Below, in pieces: positions 16,326 to 24,659 of a DNA stretch of 49,985 nt (positions are counted from its first letter, which is position 1; each line of letters begins with the position of its first letter). This DNA is from Kitasatospora aureofaciens (GTDB lineage: Bacteria > Actinomycetota > Actinomycetes > Streptomycetales > Streptomycetaceae): assembly GCF_001188955.3 (NCBI RefSeq), contig NZ_JPRF03000048.1:1-49985 (forward strand), given 5' to 3'. Under the pieces are notes generated by a model, which searched no databases, was not told where the DNA came from, and worked only from the letters and a program-made list of their open reading frames with translations. A program made the translations under genes and the position numbers.

Positions 16326-17593
16326 GCCGCCTCCTCCGGCCGGGCCCCGGCCGCGACGGCCTTGGACCAGAGCGCCAGCGCCTCGTCGATCTGCGCGGCC
16401 GTGACGACCAGCGCGGGGATCATCCGGACCACGTTGAGGTGGATCCCGCAGGTCAGCAGCAGCAACCCGAGGTCGGCCGCCGCCTGCTGGACCCGCCGGG
16501 CGGTGTCCTGGTCCGGCGAGCCGTCCGGGCGGCAGAACTCGCTGGCCGCCATCAGCCCGAGGCCCCGGACGTCGCCGATGCCCGGCGCCCCGGCGGCGAC
16601 CGCCCGCAGGCCGTCCAGCAGCCGGGCGCCCTGCTCGGCCGCGTTCTCGACCAGCCGCTCCTCGCGCAGCACGTCCAGGGTGGCCAGGGCGGCGGCGCAG
16701 GCCACCGGGTTCCCGCCGTAGGTGCCGCCCTGCGAGCCGGGCCAGGCGCGCTTCATCAGCTCGGTCGGCGCGGCGATGGCGGACAGCGGGAAGCCGCTGG
16801 CCAGGCCCTTCGCGGTGATCAGCACGTCGGGCACCACCTCGGGTTCGTGCTGGTGGGCCCAGAACCGGCCAGTACGGCCGAAGCCGGTCTGCACCTCGTC
16901 CAGCACCAGCAGGATGCCGTGCCGGTCGGCGCGCTCGCGCAGCCCGGCGAGGAAACCGGCCGGGGCGGGGACGTACCCGCCCTCGCCGAGCACCGGTTCG
17001 ACGAACACGGCGGCCGTCTCGGCGGGCGCGGAGACGGTGGCCAGCACCTCGTCCAGCCCGTGCAGGGCGTGCGCGACCGCCTCCTCCTGCGACAGCCCGA
17101 GGCGGAAGGCGGCCGGGAACGGCGCCACCGCGACCCCGGGCACCAGCGGGCCGATGCCCGCGCGGAAGCGGGTCCCGGCGGTGGTGAGCGAGGCCGCGCC
17201 CATGGTGCGGCCGTGGAAGGAACCCTCGAAGACGATCACGTTCTGCCGCCCGGTGGCGTGCCGGGCCAGTCGCAGGGCCGCCTCCACCGCCTCCGTTCCG
17301 GCGGTGGCGTAGAACAGCGAGTCCAGGCCGGGCGGCAGGAAGTCGCCCAACCGCTCGGTGAGGGTGAGGAGTTGGTCGTGCAGGACGGTGGTGTACTGGC
17401 CGTGGAGCAGCCGGCCGGCCTGTTCGCGGACGGCCTCGACCACCTTGGGGTGGCAGTGGCCGGTGCTGGTCACCCCCACGCCGGAGGTGAAGTCGAGGTA
17501 GCGGCGGCCGTCGGCGTCGTAGAGGTGGAGGCCTTCGCCGCGCATGGCGACGACGGGGGTGGCCTGTTTCAGCACTGGGGAGAGCTGGGACAA
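16322..17593 (-). CDS. Class III PLP-dependent aminotransferase
   Basis: 423 aa from TTG at 17593 (AGAAGG upstream); no ATG or GTG lies earlier in frame before the NRPS stop. PLP fold type I, subgroup III: YLDFTSGVGVTSTGHCHP, FYATAGTEAVEAALRLAR, FEGSFHGRTMGA, EPVLGEGGYVP, LVLDEVQTGFGRTGRFWA and the PLP lysine in ITAKGLASGFPLSA. It resembles GABA and acetylornithine aminotransferases, which act on terminal amines or aldehydes. It lies 62 bp after an NRPS ending in a reductase domain, so transamination of the released aldehyde to a primary amine is the natural inference. It overlaps the TauD-like gene by 4 nt. Confidence 0.9.
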   Translation of the reverse strand: MSQLSPVLKQATPVVAMRGEGLHLYDADGRRYLDFTSGVGVTSTGHCHPKVVEAVREQAGRLLHGQYTTVLHDQLLTLTERLGDFLPPGLDSLFYATAGTEAVEAALRLARHATGRQNVIVFEGSFHGRTMGAASLTTAGTRFRAGIGPLVPGVAVAPFPAAFRLGLSQEEAVAHALHGLDEVLATVSAPAETAAVFVEPVLGEGGYVPAPAGFLAGLRERADRHGILLVLDEVQTGFGRTGRFWAHQHEPEVVPDVLITAKGLASGFPLSAIAAPTELMKRAWPGSQGGTYGGNPVACAAALATLDVLREERLVENAAEQGARLLDGLRAVAAGAPGIGDVRGLGLMAASEFCRPDGSPDQDTARRVQQAAADLGLLLLTCGIHLNVVRMIPALVVTAAQIDEALALWSKAVAAGARPEEAA

Positions 17594-17655
17594 CGGAGTC
17601 TGCCTTCTCTCAGGAGCCGGTCGGATCGGGGCTGTCGGGGTGAGGGCTGCCGGGG

Positions 17656-20600
17656 TCAGGGCCGGCAGGTGGTGCGGTCTGCGGGCGGCAGGTAGCCGGT
17701 CCGGGCGGCCCGGTCGAGCGCGGCCGCCCACCACTGCTGGGTCGGCGCGCCGAAGCGCACGCCCAGCCGGTCCAGGACGCCGGTGGTGTAGCCGCTGTCC
17801 ACCAGGACGTTGCGCTCCTCCTGCTGGGCCCAGGCGGCGGCCAGCCGGGCGGCGGTCGGGTGCCGCCGCTCGGCGCGGGCGATGGCGGCGGCGAAGGCCG
17901 CGTCGTCGACGAGCCGGACGGGGTGGCCCGACTCCGCCGTCCAGCGGATGAGTTCGTCGTGCGGCGTGGCGTACGGGGTCTCCACGTGGTAGGCGCCGGG
18001 TGCGGCGTACGGGTCGAGGGCGATCGCGGCGATCCCGGCGGCCACCGTGTCCACGTGCGAGAAGGCGAAGGCGGTGTCCGGCCGGCTGGGGGCGGCGCCG
18101 GCCAGCAGGTAGCCGCGGACGAGCTGGTAGATCCGGTTGTCGCCGATGTTGGCCTGGAAGGCGCCGGTGCGGCTGTGCGCGGCGATGTGGCCACTGCGGT
18201 ACAGGTACACGGCGTGCCCGGTGGCCGCCCAGGCCCGGACGGCCTGCTCGGCCTGGTACTTGGTGCGCTCGTACGGGGTGCGGAAGTGCTGGCCGATCCA
18301 CAGGTCGGCCTCGCTGAAGCGGCGCGGCGGCCCGTCCACGCCGCCGGACACGGCCAGCGTGGAGACGTGGTGCAGCCGGGCGTGCGGGGTGTGCTCGTCG
18401 ACCCAGTCGAGCAGTCGGCGCACCGCGGTGTGGTTGGCGCTTTCCAGCTCGTCCGGTGAGGCGACCAGTCGGACGTCCGCCGCCGCGTGCACCACGATCC
18501 GGGCCTCGCGGGCCCGTGCCAGCCCGGCCGGCGAGAGGCCCAGGCCGCCCCGCTCGAGGTCCCCGGCGACGACCTGGGCCCGCCGGTCGGCCAGGCGCCG
18601 TACGGCTCCGGCGTCGTCGGCGGCCCGTATCAGGCAGGTGACCACGGCGCCGCGCTGCCGGAAGGCTTCCAGCAGGTGCCGTCCCAGATAGCCGGTGGCG
18701 CCGGTGAGCAGCACCCGGGCCGGCTCGCGGACGCTCGCCCGGGCGGTGGGCGCGACCCGGGCGTGCAGCAGTTGCCCGGAGGTGGACAGCGGCGAGCGCT
18801 GCGGCCGGGCGGCCGCCGGTCCGGCGAGCGCCGCGGCGAACCGGCGGAGGATCCGCTCGGCGGCGTGGTGCGCCACCCCGGGCCACCCGTACACCAGGTC
18901 GGCGACCAGCCGCTGTTCCACCACCCTCGCGGTGAGCCGCAGTTGGTACAGCGGGTCGCCCCCGGCGCAGCGGGCCGCCCCGGCCTGCTCGTCGGCGACG
19001 GTCCAGTCGAGCGCGGGCTCCTCGGGCAGCCGGAAGGTCCCGAGGAAGTTGAACCCGACCACGGGTCGCCCGCCGGCCCCGTCGGCCCCCTCCGACGCGT
19101 CCATCGGCCGGACGGGGGCCTCGCGCAGTTGCCGCGCCGTCTCCTCCGGGCCCGCGGACGGGTCCAGCTCGATGTGCTTGACGGCGGTGAACCAGCCGAC
19201 GGTGTCCAGGAATTCGCCCGGGTCGCCGGCCGTGTCCCGGCCGTGGGTCTCGACCTCCACCGCGAGCCGGGGCACGCCGTGCCACCGGGCGACGGCTCCG
19301 GCGAAGGCGTCCAGCAGAGCGGCCTCCAGTCCGGCCCCGCCACCGTGCCGGCCGACCAGCCGGGCGGTGGCGGCTGCGTCCAGCGCCCAGCTGAGCGCGC
19401 CGGGTTGGACGGGAGCGGCGGGCGCGGTGGCGTGGGCCTCCGGCGGGGCCGGTGGAGCGGCGGCCGCCCAGCGGTAGAAGTCGGCCGTCGGCGGCAGGTC
19501 GGGCCGCTTGCGGTCCAGCGCCGCGCGGTACGCGTGGGCGAGGTCGTCCAGCAGGATCCGCCAGGACAGCCCGTCGACCACCAGGTGGTGGGCGATCAGC
19601 GCGATCCGGTCGTCGGTGCCGGGCGGGCCGGTGAACAGGTGGGCGCGCAGCAGCCGCCCGGCCAGCGGGTCGAGGCTGCGGTGGAGTTCGGTGCAGACTC
19701 CGGCGACGGTGTCGGCGATCGCTCCGGCCGCGCGCGGGATGCGGGAATGGGAGAGCGGGTCGAGGTCCGCGACCGCCCGGGGTTCGCCGCAGCCGTCCGG
19801 ACGGAGGGGCCGGCGCAGCGCCGGATGGCGCTCCAGGACGGCGGCGACCGCTGCCGAGAGCGCGGCCGGGGCGACGGCGGCGCGGCAGCGCAGCAGCACC
19901 GACTGGTTCCAGTGCCGCACGTCCTGGAGGGACTTCTGCCGGTAGAGCCAGCGTTGCGCCGGGGCGAGTTGGCGACCTTCCAAAGTTCCGCCGGCCCGGG
20001 GGTCCGGGACGGCCGGGGCCACCGGTACCGCCACCCCGGCCAGCGCGGCCGCCGTGGGGTACCGGTAGAAGTCCTCATAGGCGACCCGCAGTCCGGAGCG
20101 CCGCAGGAGGGCGATGGTGCGCATGGCGAGGATGGAGTCCCCGCCGAGGTCGATGACGTCCGCCCGCGTCCCGATGGCGGGCAGTCCGAGCGCCCCGGCC
20201 CAGAACCGGGCGATCTCCCCGGCCAGGCCGTCCCCGGCCGACCCCGCCCCGGCCGGCCCCTCCCCGGCCGCGCCGGGCGGGCCGTCCGACTCCGCGCGGG
20301 ATTCCACCAGCCGGGTCACCAGCTCGCCCAGCCGGGCCCGGTCCAGCTTGCCGTTCGGTCCGACCGGCAGCTCCGGCAGCACCAGGATCGGCTGCGGCAC
20401 CGAGTAACCGGGCAGCCGGTCACGCAGGTACTCCCCGAGTCCGCCCACCTCGGCGGTCGGATCCAACAGCCGTACGACGCCCAGCAGTTGTTGGCCACCG
20501 GGCGCCTCCCGCAGCAGGGCCGCGGAGCCGGCCACGCCCGGGTACCCGTCCATGGCCCGTTCGACCTCGGCGAGGTCGACCCGGTACCCGCGGACCTTCA

Positions 20601-21849
20601 CCTGGCGGTCCACCCGGCCGAGGAAGACCAGGTTCCCGTCCGTCCGCCGGCGGCACAGATCACCCGTCCGGTAGGTCCGTCGGCCGTCGTGCCGGACGAA
20701 CCCCCTGGCGGTCTCCTCGGGCCGCCCGAAGTACCCGGCGCTGACCCCTCGCCCGCCGATCAGCAGTTCCCCCGCCGCGCCCTCGGCCACCGGCCGCCCA
20801 ACGCCGTCCACCAGGCTGAGCAGCACCTCGCCGATCCCGCTGCCGATCGGCACGGTCGGTTCCCCGGTCGGCAGTTGACGGGCCGAGGTGGCCAGGAAGC
20901 AGGTCGCGCCGACGGTGGTCTCGGTCGGTCCGTAGTGGTTGACCAGCCGTTCGGTGACGCCGTCGTCGAGCAGGGCGGCGGCGAGCGGGCGCGGCAGGGC
21001 CTCGCCGCCGAGCAGCAGGGTGCGCAGCGGCGGGGCGCCGGCCGGGCGGCCCTCCAGCAGGGCGGTCAGGTGCGAGGGGGTGGTCTTCAGGGTGTCGACG
21101 CCGGCGCGGCGCAGCGCGGCCCAGAAGGCCGCGGGGTCGCGCACCTCGTGGTCGGGCACGAGGTGCACCGAGCCGCCGGTGGCCAGGGCGAGCAGCCAGG
21201 CGGTGTGCCCGAGGTCGGCGGCGAGGGTGGTGACGTGCGCGGTCCTGGGGGCGTCGGCCTCGGTGAGTCCGAGCCGGGCGGCCAGCGAGCGCGCGTAGTG
21301 CACGGCGTTGGCGTGGGTGACGGCCACCGCCTTGGGCTCGCCGCTGGAACCGGAGGTGAAGGAGAGGTACGCCGGGTCCTCACCGGCGGGCTCGCCGCCC
21401 TTCCAGTCGGGGCCGGCCGCCAGGACGTCCACCACCTCCACACCGGGCCCACCGGGCCCACCAGAGCCGCCGGACGCGCCGGGTCCGCCCTCGGTGGCCA
21501 GCACCCGCCCGACCCGGACGGCCGCCAGCCGCCGGGCCAGATCCGCCGCGGACCAGTCGGGATCGGTCAGCACGGCGGCCGCGCCGGAGCGCAGCACCCC
21601 GTGCAGCAGCACCAGCATCCGGGCGTCCCGGGGCCCGAGCAGGGCGACCCGGTCGCCCCGTCCGATGCCGCCGGCGGCCAGCCGGGCGGCGATCCGCCCG
21701 GCGGCGGCGTCCAGGGTGCGGTGGTCGAGGCTGCGGACGCCGTCGGTGACGGCGGGTCGGTCGGGGTGGGCGCGGGCAAGGTGCGACAGCAGGGCGGTGA
21801 GCGAGTCGGTGGTGGGGGTGGACCGGACGTACCGCGTCGCGGAGGTCAC
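17656..21849 (-). CDS. Single-module NRPS: A-T-E-reductase, predicted to activate aspartate
   Basis: 1397 aa from GTG at 21849 (GTGA overlap with the previous stop). Adenylation domain 1-510: SFTSGSSGEPK (163-173), NHYGPTETT (304-312), YRTGDL (393-398), NGK with Lys501. Carrier domain about 540-605 with Ser572 in DLGGDSIL. Residues 625-1010 are a condensation-superfamily domain with epimerase hallmarks: HHLVVDGLSW (754-763), VETHGRD (about 866-872) and GFNFLG (932-937). The terminal NAD(P)H reductase domain, 1045-1397, has GATGYLG (1050-1056), Tyr1193 and Lys1197. The ten pocket residues, aligned by eye to GrsA, read D-L-T-K-L-G-H-V-G-K, close to known Asp and Asn codes; His at the eighth... 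seventh pocket position (GrsA 322) favours Asp. Product inferred: a D-configured amino aldehyde. No condensation domain is seen, so it acts alone or with enzymes elsewhere. Confidence 0.9.
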   Translation of the reverse strand: MTSATRYVRSTPTTDSLTALLSHLARAHPDRPAVTDGVRSLDHRTLDAAAGRIAARLAAGGIGRGDRVALLGPRDARMLVLLHGVLRSGAAAVLTDPDWSAADLARRLAAVRVGRVLATEGGPGASGGSGGPGGPGVEVVDVLAAGPDWKGGEPAGEDPAYLSFTSGSSGEPKAVAVTHANAVHYARSLAARLGLTEADAPRTAHVTTLAADLGHTAWLLALATGGSVHLVPDHEVRDPAAFWAALRRAGVDTLKTTPSHLTALLEGRPAGAPPLRTLLLGGEALPRPLAAALLDDGVTERLVNHYGPTETTVGATCFLATSARQLPTGEPTVPIGSGIGEVLLSLVDGVGRPVAEGAAGELLIGGRGVSAGYFGRPEETARGFVRHDGRRTYRTGDLCRRRTDGNLVFLGRVDRQVKVRGYRVDLAEVERAMDGYPGVAGSAALLREAPGGQQLLGVVRLLDPTAEVGGLGEYLRDRLPGYSVPQPILVLPELPVGPNGKLDRARLGELVTRLVESRAESDGPPGAAGEGPAGAGSAGDGLAGEIARFWAGALGLPAIGTRADVIDLGGDSILAMRTIALLRRSGLRVAYEDFYRYPTAAALAGVAVPVAPAVPDPRAGGTLEGRQLAPAQRWLYRQKSLQDVRHWNQSVLLRCRAAVAPAALSAAVAAVLERHPALRRPLRPDGCGEPRAVADLDPLSHSRIPRAAGAIADTVAGVCTELHRSLDPLAGRLLRAHLFTGPPGTDDRIALIAHHLVVDGLSWRILLDDLAHAYRAALDRKRPDLPPTADFYRWAAAAPPAPPEAHATAPAAPVQPGALSWALDAAATARLVGRHGGGAGLEAALLDAFAGAVARWHGVPRLAVEVETHGRDTAGDPGEFLDTVGWFTAVKHIELDPSAGPEETARQLREAPVRPMDASEGADGAGGRPVVGFNFLGTFRLPEEPALDWTVADEQAGAARCAGGDPLYQLRLTARVVEQRLVADLVYGWPGVAHHAAERILRRFAAALAGPAAARPQRSPLSTSGQLLHARVAPTARASVREPARVLLTGATGYLGRHLLEAFRQRGAVVTCLIRAADDAGAVRRLADRRAQVVAGDLERGGLGLSPAGLARAREARIVVHAAADVRLVASPDELESANHTAVRRLLDWVDEHTPHARLHHVSTLAVSGGVDGPPRRFSEADLWIGQHFRTPYERTKYQAEQAVRAWAATGHAVYLYRSGHIAAHSRTGAFQANIGDNRIYQLVRGYLLAGAAPSRPDTAFAFSHVDTVAAGIAAIALDPYAAPGAYHVETPYATPHDELIRWTAESGHPVRLVDDAAFAAAIARAERRHPTAARLAAAWAQQEERNVLVDSGYTTGVLDRLGVRFGAPTQQWWAAALDRAARTGYLPPADRTTCRP

Positions 21850-22415
21850 GCCGACTCGTCCCCCGTCCGTACCGCCGCGCCCGGTTGGGCGAGCACCCGG
21901 GGGTCGCCCGCCAGGTACCCGTCCAGCCCGGCGCCTTCGGGTAGTCGTCCGGCCAGCTCCCAGGCCAGCATGCGGTGCAGGCCGTCGATGTGGATCAGCC
22001 CGGCGCGCACCGCCAGGCTCGCGTAGTCGGGATGGTCGACGGGCGCGGTGCAGAGGTAGAGCGGCGTGAACGGCGCCCGGCGCAGCAGGTGGAGCTTGGC
22101 CGCGCAGACCGGGTTGGCCGCCGTCCAGGCGGCACCGCCTGCGCGGACCCGTTCGGCCGCGCGGGCGACGGTCAGCCCGCCCCGCGGAACGAGTTCGTGC
22201 TCGCCGCCCTCGCTGAGGTGCCAGGGCAGCACGACGCCGAGGACGTCGGCCCGGGTGAGCCGGACCCGCCACCAGCCGTCGGCGATCCGGTCGGCGCGTT
22301 CCAGATTCTCCTCGCCGTACACGTTGGTGTTCGCCTCATGGCCCCGTTCCACCGGGTGGTCCCGCAGGTAGGCGTCGTGGACCTCGGAGTAGGCGACGGC
22401 GGTGACGATCTCCAC
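21846..22415 (-). CDS. Uncharacterised ParB/sulfiredoxin-motif protein (DUF6309-like)
   Basis: 189 aa from GTG at 22415, with GAGGAG upstream. I do not recognise a defined activity. From memory it resembles proteins labelled DUF6309 in streptomycetes, but I cannot check this. Visible features are a conserved-looking N-terminus (AYSEVHDAYLRDHPVERGHEAN is longer than I can map to a motif), VVLPWHLSEGGEHELVPR in the middle, and IHIDGLHRMLAWEL near residue 155. The last has the DGxHR pattern of ParB-N/sulfiredoxin-like nucleotide-binding folds. It sits between the PhyH oxygenase (20 bp gap) and the NRPS (4-nt overlap), so it is co-translated with the NRPS. Possible roles are a partner protein of the NRPS, a kinase-like enzyme or a regulator. 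Confidence 0.75.
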   Translation of the reverse strand: MEIVTAVAYSEVHDAYLRDHPVERGHEANTNVYGEENLERADRIADGWWRVRLTRADVLGVVLPWHLSEGGEHELVPRGGLTVARAAERVRAGGAAWTAANPVCAAKLHLLRRAPFTPLYLCTAPVDHPDYASLAVRAGLIHIDGLHRMLAWELAGRLPEGAGLDGYLAGDPRVLAQPGAAVRTGDESA

Positions 22416-22435
22416 GGCAGTGCTCCTCAGGCGGT

Positions 22436-23233
22436 TCAAACGGTTCCGGTGTACTCGGTGAAGTGGTGTTCCGCGAACAGCTCGGGCCACTGCCCGTCGG
22501 CCAGGTCCAGTTCGCGGGCCCGGGCGAGCATCAGCCGCCAGTGCGGCTTCACCGGGCGCCAGCGCGCTCCCACCTGGCAGTAGGAGGCGTCGATGAAGTA
22601 GCGGGGGTGCCCCGGCCCTTCGGGTGCCGGTCTGCGGGTGTGGAACAGCGCCGAGTTGAGCAGCACGGTGGTCCCGGGCGGCAGCCGGTCGAGGACCACC
22701 TCGCCGGGCAGCTCCGCGGTGCCGTGGTGGGCGTAGGCGTCCTTGCCGGCGGCGTGGCGGTGCGAGCCGGGCAGGACGGCCAGGCTGCCGACCTTCGCGT
22801 CCAGGCCACCGAGGTAGTGCAGGGCGTGGACCATCAGCAGCGACGGGTCGGAGCCGTCGTGGGGCTCGCAGTCGTGGTGCCAGGGCTTTCCGGGGATGCC
22901 CGGGGACTGGCGGTCGCTGTGCAGGTGGTGGAAGACGAAGGACGGGCCGATCAGCCCGGTCAGCGCCAGCAGCAGCGGCGGGTGGGCGAGCAGCTCGCCG
23001 TGGGCGGGGAGCTCCAGTTCCAGCAGCGGGGGCGGCCCGTGCCGGTCGGGGTCGGTGCAGGCGGCGATCGAGCGGGCCCGCAGACCCTCGTCCACCCAGC
23101 GGTCCACCTCGGGGACGAGGCGTTCGCGCAGCGCCTCGGGCAGCAGTCCGGGCAGGACCAGGTACCCGGATTCCAGGAACTGACGGCGGTGCTCGGTGTC
23201 GAGGGCCTCACGCCCGACGGAGTGCACGGTCAC
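22436..23233 (-). CDS. PhyH (phytanoyl-CoA dioxygenase)-family oxygenase
   Basis: 265 aa from GTG at 23233, with AAGGAGGGGG upstream; the longer frame to 23485 is promoter DNA. Signature features are FLESGYLVLPGLLP at the N-terminus, HHLHSDRQS and the iron-binding HHD in PWHHDCEPHDG, then LHYLGGLDAKVGSLAVLPGSH, the distal His in ALFHTRR and Arg in HPRYFIDAS. The family uses Fe(II) and 2-oxoglutarate to hydroxylate or halogenate small molecules. First gene of the seven-gene NRPS operon and divergent from a TetR regulator. The substrate is likely the amino acid or peptide made by this cluster. Confidence 0.87.
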   Translation of the reverse strand: MTVHSVGREALDTEHRRQFLESGYLVLPGLLPEALRERLVPEVDRWVDEGLRARSIAACTDPDRHGPPPLLELELPAHGELLAHPPLLLALTGLIGPSFVFHHLHSDRQSPGIPGKPWHHDCEPHDGSDPSLLMVHALHYLGGLDAKVGSLAVLPGSHRHAAGKDAYAHHGTAELPGEVVLDRLPPGTTVLLNSALFHTRRPAPEGPGHPRYFIDASYCQVGARWRPVKPHWRLMLARARELDLADGQWPELFAEHHFTEYTGTV

Positions 23234-23616
23234 CGAAGAGACCCCCTCCTTCCGGTCGACGGGGCGCACAAAGGGACGCGGTACGGGAAAGGGGGCACAC
23301 GGGTCCGTCCAGACTTCGGGTGGCGGCGGTGGAGCCCGTCGTCGCCACGGACAGCTGAGTTCGGGTTCGCGTTTCGGGTCCGCGATCGGCAACGATCGCC
23401 ACGAAGAGGCACGCGTCAACCACGCAAGGTGATCCGCCTCAGGAGTATGAACCGGCCATCGCGTCCACGACAAGAGCAAAGCCAACCCGTGGACACCTTC
23501 CCGCCACCGTGCCGTTCAGCTCCGGCCATCACTCGATTCCCGGCCCACCGGAAACTCCGGCGCTCCCCCGCCCCGGTGATTCGCCGTCGGAACAGCCGAT
23601 GCGGCAGAGTTGCGAC
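23234..23616. other. Divergent promoter region between the NRPS operon and tetR
   Basis: 383 bp with no gene. It contains an 18-bp perfect palindrome at 23382-23399 (listed separately) and, just upstream of it on the minus strand, a good -35 hexamer TTGACG (23419-23414). The matching -10 would fall inside the palindrome but is a poor hexamer (ATCGTT at 17-nt spacing). Regulation from this region of both the oxygenase operon and the regulator gene is likely. Confidence 0.5.
23382..23399. promoter_or_regulatory. Palindromic operator candidate for the adjacent TetR regulator
   Basis: GCGATCG, four-base centre GCAA, CGATCGC: a perfect 7+4+7 dyad. It sits 149 bp upstream of the oxygenase start and 218 bp upstream of tetR, overlapping where a -10 for the minus-strand TTGACG would lie. 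Size and symmetry suit a TetR dimer. Confidence 0.5.
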
Positions 23617-24288
23617 ATGAGCGTCGATGCCCGGAGTCACCAGCACAGCCCCGGACCGGCCCGGCGGCGGCCGGTCCAACAGCGCAGCCAGGAGCGGTAC
23701 GGCCGCATCCTGGACGCCTGCGCCGGGCTCCTGGACGAGGTCGGGGCGACCGCGCTCACCACCAAGGAGGTCGCCCAGCGCGCCCAGGTACCGATCGGCA
23801 CCCTGTACCAGTTCTTCGCCGGCAAGGAGGACCTGCTGGCCGCGCTCGCCACCCGCAACCTCGACCACTACCTCCAGCGCCTGGACGCCCGGCTCGCCGG
23901 GTCCGCCCCGCTCGGCCCGGCCGGCTTCACGGACCTCGCGGTGGAGGAGTTCGTCGCGATGAAGCGCGCGGTGCCCGGCTTCGGGCAGGTGGACTTCGGC
24001 CTCGCCGGTACGGCCGTGCCCGCCGGGGTGCGGGACGAGACGCACCTGCTCGACGCGGGCGTGGACAACAACACCGCCGTCGCCCTGCGGCTGCAGGCGC
24101 TCGGCGGCGAGCTGTTCGAGACGGGCGACCCGGCGGCCACCACCCTCGCCCTGCGGGTCGCCCTGGAGGCGGCCGACGCGGTGCTCAAGCTGGCCTTCCG
24201 GGGGGACCCGCAGGGCGATCCGGCGCTGATCACCGAATGCAAACGGCTGGTGCGCGGTTACCTCGCGCAACAGCTGCCCACCGGCTGA
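23617..24288 (+). CDS. TetR/AcrR-family transcriptional regulator
   Basis: 223 aa from ATG at 23617; an upstream in-frame ATG at 23599 is also possible and neither has a strong ribosome site. The N-terminal helix-turn-helix spans about residues 24-72: RYGRILDACAGLLDEVG, TTKEVAQRAQVPIGTLYQFF and GKEDLLAALA, the classic TetR pattern. The C-terminal ligand domain (about 90-215) is all-helical with no recognisable ligand motif. It is divergent from the NRPS operon, with an 18-bp palindrome between, so it probably represses that operon and itself, responding to the product or an intermediate. This regulatory link is inference. Confidence 0.88.
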   Translation: MSVDARSHQHSPGPARRRPVQQRSQERYGRILDACAGLLDEVGATALTTKEVAQRAQVPIGTLYQFFAGKEDLLAALATRNLDHYLQRLDARLAGSAPLGPAGFTDLAVEEFVAMKRAVPGFGQVDFGLAGTAVPAGVRDETHLLDAGVDNNTAVALRLQALGGELFETGDPAATTLALRVALEAADAVLKLAFRGDPQGDPALITECKRLVRGYLAQQLPTG

Positions 24289-24411
24289 GCCACCGCCCCG
24301 GGTGCCCGGCGCGTCCCGCCCGCCCGAGCCGTTGCGTGCCCGGCGCCCCGGCAGCAGAGTGGATAGCGGAACGGCCGTAGAGGCGGCCGCCGCGATCCGA
24401 GGAGCACGATC

Positions 24412-24606
24412 ATGCACGCAGCGGTAGGTGACCAGCTCCACATCCACAGCAGGGCAGTGGGCATGGTGGACCAGAAGGGCGAGATCGTCGAGGTGCGCGG
24501 CACCGACGGCCAGCCGCCGTACGTCGTCCGCTTCGAGGACGGCCACGAGGGCCTGATCTACCCCGGCCCCGACTGCAACATCGAACCCCGCCAGGCGGGA
24601 CTCTGA
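24412..24606 (+). CDS. DUF1918 domain protein
   Basis: 64 aa from ATG at 24412, with AGGAG 7 nt upstream. It matches the small DUF1918 family, common and often present in many copies in actinobacteria: AVGDQLHIHS at the start, DQKGEIVEVRGTDGQPPY in the middle and VRFEDGHEGLIYPGPD near the end. It is predicted to be an SH3-like beta barrel; the role is unknown. It is a single gene between tetR and the DedA gene, 123 bp after the former. Confidence 0.88.
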   Translation: MHAAVGDQLHIHSRAVGMVDQKGEIVEVRGTDGQPPYVVRFEDGHEGLIYPGPDCNIEPRQAGL

Positions 24607-24659
24607 CCGACCCCTCCGTCACTCCGCGCCCGCCGATCACTGCCAGGTGATAAGGCGCG

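Noticed and set aside
16322..19285. 987-codon frame as an aminotransferase with a long N-terminal extension
   Set aside because: The first 560 codons are an Arg/Pro-rich shadow of the NRPS; the aminotransferase fold begins near 17593.
18487..22026. 1179-codon open frame on the plus strand
   Set aside because: Antisense shadow of the NRPS gene: Gly/Arg/Pro/Val-rich, no domain motifs, caused by high GC at codon third positions.
23393..23419. TTGACG as a full promoter for the NRPS operon
   Set aside because: The -35 is good but no acceptable -10 exists at 16-19 nt; kept only as context for the palindrome.
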